A DNA stretch of 64,000 nt from the NCBI GenBank assembly GCA_017517765.1, contig JAFWYE010000006.1, positions 248,001-312,000 on the forward strand, in the 5' to 3' direction. Shown here piece by piece: positions 53,496 through 61,046 of the stretch. Each line of letters begins with the position of its first letter. The first letter of the stretch is position 1. Made by a program: the position numbers and the translations under genes. Source of the stretch: Bacilli bacterium (lineage in GTDB: Bacteria > Bacillota_I > Bacilli_A > RFN20 > DUOF01). Under the pieces are notes generated by a model, which searched no databases, was not told the DNA's origin, and saw only the letters and a list, made by a program, of their open reading frames with translations.

Positions 53496-55565
53496 TTATA
53501 TTTTCATACAAACGTCCCATGCACCCCAGATAACTGTACGTAAATTACCAACTTTAGATGCATCACCAATTATGTGAACATGTCCACTCTTTTTAGCAAT
53601 TGGAGCAGGATTATATCCAATTGATAAAATTGTAGAATCTGCCTTAACTTCAATTGTTTTTCCTTCTTTATCTTTTAAAGTTACAACTCCATCTCCTATT
53701 TCAGAAACAGATGTTTCAAGATATACAGGAACTTTATTTGTCTTAAAGAAATCACGCAAATAACTAGTATTAGCAAGACAAATTCCTTTAGTAGTAATTA
53801 GGTCATCTTGCATTTCTACAATTACAGGTTTTTTACCCTTAAGATATAAATCATAAGCTATTTCACAACCTGTAAGTCCTCCACCTACAACTACTACGTT
53901 TTCACCTACTTCTTTAGTTTCTAAAAGATACTCGATTGCCTCAACTGACTTTTCAGCACCCTTAATAGGTATGTTTTTAGCTTTAGCACCAGTTGCAACA
54001 ATTATTTCATCTGCATCTAGTGATTTAACATCAGTTACTTCTGTATTTAGTTTTAACTCAATTGGATATCTAGAAAGTTCTCTAATATACCAAGCGATTA
54101 ATGCTCTATCTTTTTCTTTAAATGAAGGTCTAGATGCTGCAATAAATACTCCACCTAGTTTATCACTCTTTTCATACAAAGTTACATTGTGGCCTCTTTT
54201 AGCACAAACAAGTGCTGCTTCCATTCCACCAATACCTCCACCAATAATAGCTACTTTTTTAGCCTTTTTAGCAGGAGTAATTTTATATTTTTTAGATTGC
54301 ATTGTTAATGGATTTAGTGCACAACGAGAAAGTCCCATTGTATCAGTTAAATCTTGAGTATTTGCATGTCCTTTAGATGAAGAAAAATTGAAACATCCAC
54401 TATGACAACAAATACAAGGTTTAATATCTTCAAGTCTATTTTCAATTACTTTAGTTACCCATTCTGGATCAACTAGGAATTGTCTAGCAACACCAACTGC
54501 ATCGATTTTCCCCTCTTCTACAGCTTTAGCACCCACTTCTACATCCATTCTACCAGCACAAACAACAGGAATATCAACAAACTTTTTAATATGAGCAACA
54601 CTCTCTAAATTACAGTTTTCAGGCATATACATAGGTGGATGAGCCCAATACCAAGAATCATATGTACCATTATCAGCATTAAGCATATCATAACCAGCAT
54701 CTTGTAAATATTTAGCAGCCTTTTCAGACTCTTCCATATTACGACCAACTTCTGTATATTTTTCTCCAGGCATTGCTCCCTCACAGAAGCCTTTCATTTT
54801 AGACTCTACTGAATAACGTAAAGATACAGGATAATCCTTACCACAAGCCTCTTTAATAGCCTTTACAACTTCTGTGGCAAAACGATATCTGTTTTCAAAA
54901 CTTCCACCATAGTTATCAGTTCTCTTATTAAAGAATTCCATAGAGAATTGATCAAGTAAATATCCCTCATGTACAGCATGAACCTCTACTCCATCAACAC
55001 CAGCTTCTTTACAAAGCTTTGCAGTTTTAGCAAATGCTTCAATAATTTCATGAATTTGCTCAACAGTCATCTCAGGACACTCAATATCATGAGCCCAACG
55101 TGACTTTTGAGGGCTTGGTGAAGCTAATTCATGATTAGTATCTAGAATAGGCTTGATTAGTGCTCTAGTAAACTTATTTTTATGTAATGGAGCCACTAAC
55201 TCTGTTATTGCCCACGATCTTCCCATACCTGCTGTAAGTTGAATAAATAACTTAGCACCAGTTTTGTGAATTTCATCCATAAATTCTTTTAATTCTTTAA
55301 ACATCTTTTCATTTTGCCATAACCATTTTCCCCAGAAAGTATCACGTAATGGTGCAATTCCTGGAATGATAAGACCAACATTATTATTAGCTCTCTCTAA
55401 GAAAAGCTTAGCAGCCTCCTTATCAAAATGACATCCTGTAAGTTCAAACCAACCAAACAAAGATGTTCCACCCATAGGACACATGACTATACGGTTTTTA
55501 ATCTCCACATTACCTATTTTCCAAGGTGTGAATAACGACTCATACTTTTTATCCATTGTATTCAT
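53496..55565 (-). CDS. 2-enoate reductase-like flavin oxidoreductase (OYE family with FAD domain)
   Basis: A 689-residue flavoenzyme of the 2,4-dienoyl-CoA/2-enoate reductase type. The N-terminal FMN-binding Old Yellow Enzyme barrel (about 1-385) carries the active-site EVHAVHEGYLLDQF region. A 4Fe-4S cysteine set, CICCHSGC and a later SRCALNP, follows at about 390-430. The C-terminus has FAD (AIIGGGIGGMEAALVC) and NAD(P) (VVVGGGLTGCEIAYDL) binding folds. It should reduce an activated C=C bond with NAD(P)H. Placed first in an operon with aconitase X, it suggests dehydration followed by reduction. BaiCD and FadH are relatives, but the substrate is not known. Confidence 0.88.
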   Translation of the reverse strand: MNTMDKKYESLFTPWKIGNVEIKNRIVMCPMGGTSLFGWFELTGCHFDKEAAKLFLERANNNVGLIIPGIAPLRDTFWGKWLWQNEKMFKELKEFMDEIHKTGAKLFIQLTAGMGRSWAITELVAPLHKNKFTRALIKPILDTNHELASPSPQKSRWAHDIECPEMTVEQIHEIIEAFAKTAKLCKEAGVDGVEVHAVHEGYLLDQFSMEFFNKRTDNYGGSFENRYRFATEVVKAIKEACGKDYPVSLRYSVESKMKGFCEGAMPGEKYTEVGRNMEESEKAAKYLQDAGYDMLNADNGTYDSWYWAHPPMYMPENCNLESVAHIKKFVDIPVVCAGRMDVEVGAKAVEEGKIDAVGVARQFLVDPEWVTKVIENRLEDIKPCICCHSGCFNFSSSKGHANTQDLTDTMGLSRCALNPLTMQSKKYKITPAKKAKKVAIIGGGIGGMEAALVCAKRGHNVTLYEKSDKLGGVFIAASRPSFKEKDRALIAWYIRELSRYPIELKLNTEVTDVKSLDADEIIVATGAKAKNIPIKGAEKSVEAIEYLLETKEVGENVVVVGGGLTGCEIAYDLYLKGKKPVIVEMQDDLITTKGICLANTSYLRDFFKTNKVPVYLETSVSEIGDGVVTLKDKEGKTIEVKADSTILSIGYNPAPIAKKSGHVHIIGDASKVGNLRTVIWGAWDVCMKI

Positions 55566-55654
55566 AAATTTCTCCTTCTATTAAAACTTGTTGAATTACC
55601 AATAAGCAATTTCATTATATCATTTGTGTTTTCAAACACCTATATTAATGGAAA

Positions 55655-55690
55655 TAAAAAACCACCATGTACATGAAGTACATGATGGTT
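55655..55690 (-). terminator. terminator after the nudix gene
   Basis: Minus strand AACCATCATGTACTTCATGTACATGGTGGTT, a long hairpin followed by a T run. Confidence 0.82.
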
Positions 55691-55697
55691 AAAATAA

Positions 55698-56213
55698 TTA
55701 TTTTTTATTATTAAAATAGATTTTTAGTAATTCTAACATTTCTTTAGCAATTCCTTTTTCATCGCCATAAACAAAAGCATTATGATTTATCTCCATTAAA
55801 AGATCATCTACCTTAACATATCTTAGTTCAAAATCACCACTTTTTTCATGCTCTGTATAACTAGTATTACTCAAATTTGGAAGTAAATCAGTTTGAACCT
55901 CATAATAATAAATTTCAGTTTTTCTATTTACTCCTACATTTGGCCAATCTTTATAATACCCATTCAAAATAGCAAAAGGAGTATACTTACTATTCTTAGA
56001 TAATTCTATTCCCGTTTCTTCTTTTACTTCCCTAACAATAGCATCTTCAAATTCTTCATCCTCTACATGTCCACCTATAAATTGATAAGTGTTATGGGAG
56101 TAACCAAGTAACATCTCATTTGAAGAATTCACTAATAAAACCTTAACTCTTTTTACCACTTCATTTATTTGATCATCTTTTAAATTATCTTTATTGTTTA
56201 TTATAACTTCCAT
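55698..56213 (-). CDS. NUDIX hydrolase
   Basis: A 171-residue protein with an intact Nudix box GGHVEDEEFEDAIVREVKEE continuing TGIE. NUDIX enzymes cut nucleoside diphosphates linked to another group. The N-terminal strand KVLLVNSSNEMLLGYSH and a C-terminal helical end are normal. The substrate is unknown. It follows cysS by 9 bases and is probably cotranscribed with it under the Cys leader, so it may be expressed on cysteine limitation. Confidence 0.9.
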   Translation of the reverse strand: MEVIINNKDNLKDDQINEVVKRVKVLLVNSSNEMLLGYSHNTYQFIGGHVEDEEFEDAIVREVKEETGIELSKNSKYTPFAILNGYYKDWPNVGVNRKTEIYYYEVQTDLLPNLSNTSYTEHEKSGDFELRYVKVDDLLMEINHNAFVYGDEKGIAKEMLELLKIYFNNKK

Positions 56214-56222
56214 AAATATCTC

Positions 56223-57632
56223 CTAATCTATAATTTCAAAACTTGTACCTTCTCTTGTATCCTTTATTATTATACCTTTACTTTTAAGTTCTTCCCTAAT
56301 AGAATCCGCTAAAATAAAATCTTTATTTTTCTTAGCTTCATTTCTTTTTGATATCATCTCATTAATAAATGATAATAGTTCCTCATTTATTACCTTCTCT
56401 TCCTTCTTTTCTAATAGATTCAAAGATAAAACAATATCCATTTCTTTTATTATTTTAATCTTACTACTATTTGAAGTATTCTCTTTTAACACATCATATA
56501 ATAGAGTAATTGCACTTGCAGTATTTAAATCATTTGCTAATGCTTCTTTAAATTTATTAATGTATGTGTTTACTATATTTTTATCTACTTCTTCTTCCCT
56601 ATAATCTTTATTAATCTCATTAATTTTAGCTAAAAGTTTATTATAATTATTCTCTGTAACTTTTAACTTATCAAAATCAAAAGTAAGTGTATTTCTATAA
56701 TGAGATTGTAAGCAGTAAAAACGATATGATAATGGAGCAAATCCATGTTTCTCTAAATTAGATATTGTTAAAAATTCGCCATTAGACTTACTCATTTTTC
56801 CTGTTTCATCATTTAAAAATGCTAAATGTACCCAATAGTTTGTCCATTTATGACCCAAGTATGCCTCACTTTGAGCAATTTCATTTGTATGATGAGGAAA
56901 TATAGCATCAACTGCTCCAAAGTGTAAGTCTAAATACTCTCCTAAATACTTAAGAGAAATACCACTACACTCTATATGCCAACCTGGATACCCTTCTCCT
57001 AATTCTGTATTCCATTTCAAAGCATGATTTTCAAATTTCGATGCATTAAACCACAAAACAAAATCTGCTTGATTTCTTTTCATATCATCATATTCAACAT
57101 CTTCTCTAACTCCAACTTGTAAATCACTTGCTTTCTTTTTAGATAGCTCATAATAACTAGGAAATTTGCTTACATCAAAGTATATATTGCTTCCTGCCTT
57201 ATAAGCATATCCTTTCTCTAATAATCTCTTTATAATCTTTACATATTCATCGATATTATCTGTAGCATTACTTACTATATCTGGCTTTCTAATATTTAAC
57301 TTTCTCATATCTTCAAAAAAGACATCCGTATAATATTTAGCAATCTCCAAAACATCTTTATTTTCCCTTTTAGCAGCAATAGCCATCTTATCCTCTCCAG
57401 TATCACTATCACTTGTTAAATGACCAACATCAGTAATATTCATTGCTCTTTTAACGTTATACCCCAAATATTTAAGAGTTTTTTCAAAAACATCTTCACT
57501 AATATAAGTCCTCATATTACCAATATGTTGATAGTTATACACGGTTGGTCCGCATGTATACATAGTAACTAAATCCTTATTATAAGGCACAAATTCTTCT
57601 ACTTTTCTTGTTAATGTATTATATAATTTCAT
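56223..57632 (-). CDS. cysS: cysteinyl-tRNA synthetase
   Basis: Class I synthetase, 469 residues. HIGH-type [19 protein letters not shown] with a zinc-binding Cys; further zinc ligands in HIECSG and HHTNE; KMSKS in [10 protein letters not shown]. Length and domain order are normal. The start follows AGGGGG by 8 bases. Expression is preceded by a 330-base leader with a Cys-codon attenuator, so it is likely induced when charged tRNA-Cys falls. A nudix gene follows in the same transcript. Confidence 0.97.
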   Translation of the reverse strand: MKLYNTLTRKVEEFVPYNKDLVTMYTCGPTVYNYQHIGNMRTYISEDVFEKTLKYLGYNVKRAMNITDVGHLTSDSDTGEDKMAIAAKRENKDVLEIAKYYTDVFFEDMRKLNIRKPDIVSNATDNIDEYVKIIKRLLEKGYAYKAGSNIYFDVSKFPSYYELSKKKASDLQVGVREDVEYDDMKRNQADFVLWFNASKFENHALKWNTELGEGYPGWHIECSGISLKYLGEYLDLHFGAVDAIFPHHTNEIAQSEAYLGHKWTNYWVHLAFLNDETGKMSKSNGEFLTISNLEKHGFAPLSYRFYCLQSHYRNTLTFDFDKLKVTENNYNKLLAKINEINKDYREEEVDKNIVNTYINKFKEALANDLNTASAITLLYDVLKENTSNSSKIKIIKEMDIVLSLNLLEKKEEKVINEELLSFINEMISKRNEAKKNKDFILADSIREELKSKGIIIKDTREGTSFEIID

Positions 57633-57680
57633 TTCATTTTCCCCCTTTTATAATTTATATTTAATTTTTTCATAAATAAT

Positions 57681-57695
57681 TGCCCTTAAAGGGCA
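57681..57695 (-). repeat. short hairpin between mini-ORF and cysS start
   Basis: TGCCCTTTAAGGGCA on the minus strand is a perfect 7-bp inverted repeat around one base. It covers the stop of the second small frame and lies about 50 bases before cysS. It has no T run. It may affect translation or ribosome movement. Confidence 0.35.
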
Positions 57696-57721
57696 CATAG
57701 TTTTATTATCCACACACTCAT
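57686..57721 (-). CDS. candidate second leader peptide MSVWIIKLCAL
   Basis: An 11-codon frame with an excellent AAAGGAG site 6 bases before its ATG, lying just after the second terminator and only on read-through transcripts. It contains one Cys codon (TGT) two codons before the last sense codon. The stop TAA falls inside a hairpin. It could be a second, translational control step, or simply a ribosome-loading element. Translation is unproven. Confidence 0.35.
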   Translation of the reverse strand: MSVWIIKLCAL

Positions 57722-57734
57722 AAGTTACTCCTTT

Positions 57735-57766
57735 AAATAAAAAATCTGCCACAAGACTCGTGACAG
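57735..57766 (-). terminator. cysS leader terminator II
   Basis: Minus strand CTGTCAC pairs with GTGGCAG (one G-U) around a 7-base loop and is followed by ATTTTTTATTT. Its 5' arm (57760-57766) is also complementary to the 3' arm of terminator I. Confidence 0.85.
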
Positions 57767-57801
57767 AAAATAAAAACTGTCACATAGATGCTATATGACA
57801 G
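57767..57801 (-). terminator. cysS leader terminator I
   Basis: Minus strand CTGTCATATAG and CTATGTGACAG form an 11-bp stem with a 3-base loop, followed by TTTTTATTTT. The 5' arm contains CATATAGCA (57789-57797), which can pair instead with TGCTATATG (57839-57847) just after the leader peptide stop. Confidence 0.88.
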
Positions 57802-57838
57802 ATAATTTTTATTATATTAATCAATAAGAAAAACTCTA

Positions 57839-57847
57839 CATATAGCA
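57839..57847 (-). promoter_or_regulatory. segment 1 of the cysS attenuator
   Basis: TGCTATATG on the minus strand begins 2 bases after the leader stop codon. It is a perfect 9-base complement of CATATAGCA in the 5' arm of terminator I. A ribosome at the leader stop would cover it; one stalled on the early Cys codons would leave it free. Confidence 0.7.
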
Positions 57848-57849
57848 AG

Positions 57850-57897
57850 CTAAATGCAACAGCAACAACATAGAATTACTTTTAAAGTTTTTCTCAT
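57850..57897 (-). CDS. polycysteine leader peptide MRKTLKVILCCCCCI (cysS attenuator)
   Basis: A 15-residue leader peptide with five consecutive Cys codons (TGT TGT TGC TGT TGC) followed by Ile and TAG. It has a strong AGGAGAG ribosome binding site at 57904-57910 and a promoter just upstream. Downstream lie alternative hairpins and two terminators, and then cysS. This is the layout of ribosome-mediated transcription attenuation, where low Cys-tRNA stalls the ribosome on the Cys run. The length is too short for usual gene callers. Function is inferred from layout; the sequence match is direct. Confidence 0.85.
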   Translation of the reverse strand: MRKTLKVILCCCCCI

Positions 57898-57919
57898 AGT
57901 AATCTCTCCTTATAATTTT

Positions 57920-57948
57920 ATAGTAGTTCAAATAATATCTTATGTCAA
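57920..57948 (-). promoter_or_regulatory. promoter of the cysS leader
   Basis: Minus strand TTGACA (57943-57948), 17-base spacer, TACTAT (57920-57925). It is about 23 bases before the leader peptide start. Confidence 0.85.
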
Positions 57949-57964
57949 CAAAATTATATATCGC

Positions 57965-58753
57965 TTATTTTTTCCTACAAATGTATAACATATGATTTGA
58001 ATACCCTTGTAAATCCTCTCTTTCGCAAGTTGAAAAATGATAATCTAGCCAAACATTAAATTCTTCATCAGTTAAAGAATCAATCTTTTCTCCAAAATGA
58101 TCACTCATTCCATCACTAGCAATATTTTTTAAATACTCAACATTATATTTAGACATAATTTCTTTAAATTCTGATATATAAAAAGCAGCGAAAAGTCCTT
58201 CTGGATAATTTATCATTTTATAATTTTTGTCAAAATCTTTTCCTTTGCCATCAATTAAATGATTAGAATGCAATGCCCAACCTACCATAATAGAATCACT
58301 AGTCAAATATGCTAAGCATATTATTCCATCTTTTTTAGTAACTCTAATTGCTTCTTTGATAGCCTTATTAACATCTTCATCATTATATAAATGGTATAAA
58401 GGGCCAAGAACTAATGTAAGATCAAAAGTGTTATCTGAAAATCTAGATAGATCAATAGCATCACCTTGATATGCCTCTATATTCATATTACTTGTTATAC
58501 CACTTTTCAATATTTCCAAGTTTCTCTCTATTAGTTCAATTGAAGTCACTTCATATCCTTTATTTGCATAATGAAGAGAATATTTTCCAGTACCTGCACC
58601 AACTTCTAAAATTTTGTCGCCCTTTTTTAAATATGAGTCAATATACTTAATAGAAGTCAAAAACTCAACACTGCCATGTTTAGAAACTAATCTTGTTTCT
58701 TCATGACATGATTCATTATAAAACTCATTTAAAAATTCTTTTCTACCCTTCAT
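57965..58753 (-). CDS. class I SAM-dependent methyltransferase
   Basis: A 262-residue protein with the SAM-binding motif I LEVGAGTGKYSLHYA, motif II VTSIEL, and motif IV LTLVLGPLYHLYNDED. The C-terminal half is larger than the minimum fold. The substrate is unknown. The start ATG 58753 follows GGTGAAAATA. It is 18 bases after the 754-frame Sel1 gene, so it probably belongs to the same operon, which could link it to the Sel1 proteins. Confidence 0.85.
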   Translation of the reverse strand: MKGRKEFLNEFYNESCHEETRLVSKHGSVEFLTSIKYIDSYLKKGDKILEVGAGTGKYSLHYANKGYEVTSIELIERNLEILKSGITSNMNIEAYQGDAIDLSRFSDNTFDLTLVLGPLYHLYNDEDVNKAIKEAIRVTKKDGIICLAYLTSDSIMVGWALHSNHLIDGKGKDFDKNYKMINYPEGLFAAFYISEFKEIMSKYNVEYLKNIASDGMSDHFGEKIDSLTDEEFNVWLDYHFSTCEREDLQGYSNHMLYICRKK

Positions 58754-58771
58754 TATTTTCACCAACTTTTA

Positions 58772-61024
58772 TTATTCACTCTCTATATTCTTTTCTAATT
58801 CCTCTATTTCTTTTTTGGAAATTCTGTTATCTTTTACCATTGTATTAAGTAAATCTTCAGCGTATGAGTTTCCCTTATCTTTAGCTCTTACTAGATAGTA
58901 TGCAGCTTTAGCATAATCTTTTTCTACACCCTTACCACAATAATAGCATGATCCAACTGAATATAGTGCCTTTGCTAACCCCTTGTCAGCAGCCTTTTTA
59001 TACCATTCAAGAGCAATAGAATAACTCTTTTCTACTCCATGCCCCCAATAATAGGCATCACCTATACTATATAGGGCAATACTACAATCCTCTCCTGCTT
59101 TATAATAATACTCTAAAGCCTTACTATAATCTCTTAACACACCATTACCATAATGATAACATCTACCCACATAGTAAGTTGCATACTCATGCCCTTCATT
59201 TGCAGCTTTACTTAACATTTCATAAGCTTTATTGTAATCAATTTTTACACCTTCTCCAAAAAAGTATGCATATCCCACACAATAAATAGACTTAGTATGT
59301 CCCATCGCAGCTGCTTTTTCATAGCATTTAAATGCTTCAGTATAACTTTTTTCTATACCTCTTCCATTTTCGTAACATAAACCTAGGTAGTACAAACCAT
59401 ATGCATGACCTGCTTCAGCACTTAACTTTAGCCATTTAACTGCCTCTTCATAATTCTTTTCTACTCCCTCACCAAAATAATAACAAGCTCCTACTTCCGT
59501 TTGAGATTTAACATGCCCTAGATCAGCTGCTTTTTTATACAATTCAAATGCTTTTTCTTTATTTGCTTCAATTCCTCTACCGTTTTCATAAATTAAGCCA
59601 AGATTATACATAGAAGCAGCATGTCCCTCTTCAACAGCTTTTGTATACCATTCAATTGCTTTTGAATAGTCTTGCTCTACTCCATCTGCATTAGCATATG
59701 AATTGGCTAAATTAAACATTGATGCAGCATGCCCTAATAAAGCTGCTTTCAAATAATATTCTACAGCTTTTGTTTTATCTACATTTACTCCTAAGCCATA
59801 ATCATACATATAGCCTATTCTACCAACATGCCACTTAGAATTAGTTTCAGCAACCTTTAAATAATATTTAAAAGCTTCCTCATAATTTCTTTCTACACCA
59901 CGCCCATCATAAAACATATCTGCTAATTTATCACAAGCGTCTATGTGATTATTATCAGCTGCCTTTTTATACCAATAGAATGCCTCATTATAATTGCCTA
60001 AATTTTTTTCATATACCATAGCCAAATCATATTGAGAATCAGAATCATTTTTCTCAGCAGCTCTTTTATACCACATAACAGACTCATTTAAATCTTTTTC
60101 AACACCTTGTCCTTCTTTATAAAAATACCCCAATGATCTAAATGAAAGAATATGCCCACTTTGAGCCGCTTTTGTATATAATTCTAAGGCCTTAGTATAA
60201 TTCTTTTCTACCCCGACTTGAAACTCATAACAACGAGCCAAATTATATTGAGATGGAGCATCTCCTTTTGCAGCTCCTTTTGTATACCACTCAACTGCTT
60301 TTATTGGATCAGCTTCAACTCCTAAACCTTTTTCATACATATAACCAATATTACATTTAGATGGTACATGTCCTTGTTTTGCAGACTTATTATAGTAGTC
60401 CATGGCAGTCACATAGTTTATCTCAACGCCAACACCATTTTCATAGCATATTGCCATATAAAATTGTCCAACTTTATCATGTTGATTAGCGGCCAAAGAA
60501 AAATATTCAAAAGCCTTAGCCTCATCTTTTTCTATTCCATCGCCATATCTATAACAGACTCCAATGTTACATTGAGCTTTAGCATATCCTAAATCTGCTG
60601 CCTTTTTATACCACATTGCAGCAGTTTTTAAATCCCTTTCAACACCTTCTCCTGTATCATAACAATATCCCAAAGTACATTGTGCAGGAAGATAGTTAGA
60701 GTTTGCTAATTCAAGATACATTTCAGCTGCCTTTTTATAATTTTTCTCTACACCATATCCAAAATAGTGAGATTCTGCTAATTCATATTTTGCCTTAAGC
60801 AATCCATTTTCACTAGCCTTTTTAAGCCATAATAAAGATTCATCATAGTTTTTTTCAACTGACTCACCATTTCTATATTTAATTCCCAACACACATTGAG
60901 CCATAGAATCATTGTTATCAGCCAAGCTAAATAACTCTACTAGCAATTTTTTAGAATATGACTTAAATAATTTTTCCTCATTTTTGTAATCCAATAATTC
61001 TTTTGTTTCTACAACTATACTCAT
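58772..61024 (-). CDS. giant Sel1-repeat protein (750 residues)
   Basis: Almost entirely Sel1 repeats, about 19 of 36 residues each, from about residue 40 to 730. Units follow AxYxLGxCYxxGxGVEKxYxKA, for example AKYELAESHYFGYGVEKNYK and SMYNLGLIYENGRGIEANKE. No catalytic domain, signal peptide or membrane helix is visible; the C-terminus is a short charged helix. ATG 61024 follows GGAGG by 5 bases; the frame opens 12 bases earlier. It lies 22 bases after the other giant Sel1 gene, of the same design, suggesting a duplication. A scaffold role is inferred. Confidence 0.9.
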   Translation of the reverse strand: MSIVVETKELLDYKNEEKLFKSYSKKLLVELFSLADNNDSMAQCVLGIKYRNGESVEKNYDESLLWLKKASENGLLKAKYELAESHYFGYGVEKNYKKAAEMYLELANSNYLPAQCTLGYCYDTGEGVERDLKTAAMWYKKAADLGYAKAQCNIGVCYRYGDGIEKDEAKAFEYFSLAANQHDKVGQFYMAICYENGVGVEINYVTAMDYYNKSAKQGHVPSKCNIGYMYEKGLGVEADPIKAVEWYTKGAAKGDAPSQYNLARCYEFQVGVEKNYTKALELYTKAAQSGHILSFRSLGYFYKEGQGVEKDLNESVMWYKRAAEKNDSDSQYDLAMVYEKNLGNYNEAFYWYKKAADNNHIDACDKLADMFYDGRGVERNYEEAFKYYLKVAETNSKWHVGRIGYMYDYGLGVNVDKTKAVEYYLKAALLGHAASMFNLANSYANADGVEQDYSKAIEWYTKAVEEGHAASMYNLGLIYENGRGIEANKEKAFELYKKAADLGHVKSQTEVGACYYFGEGVEKNYEEAVKWLKLSAEAGHAYGLYYLGLCYENGRGIEKSYTEAFKCYEKAAAMGHTKSIYCVGYAYFFGEGVKIDYNKAYEMLSKAANEGHEYATYYVGRCYHYGNGVLRDYSKALEYYYKAGEDCSIALYSIGDAYYWGHGVEKSYSIALEWYKKAADKGLAKALYSVGSCYYCGKGVEKDYAKAAYYLVRAKDKGNSYAEDLLNTMVKDNRISKKEIEELEKNIESE

Positions 61025-61046
61025 GACAACCTCCATGAAATTTTTT

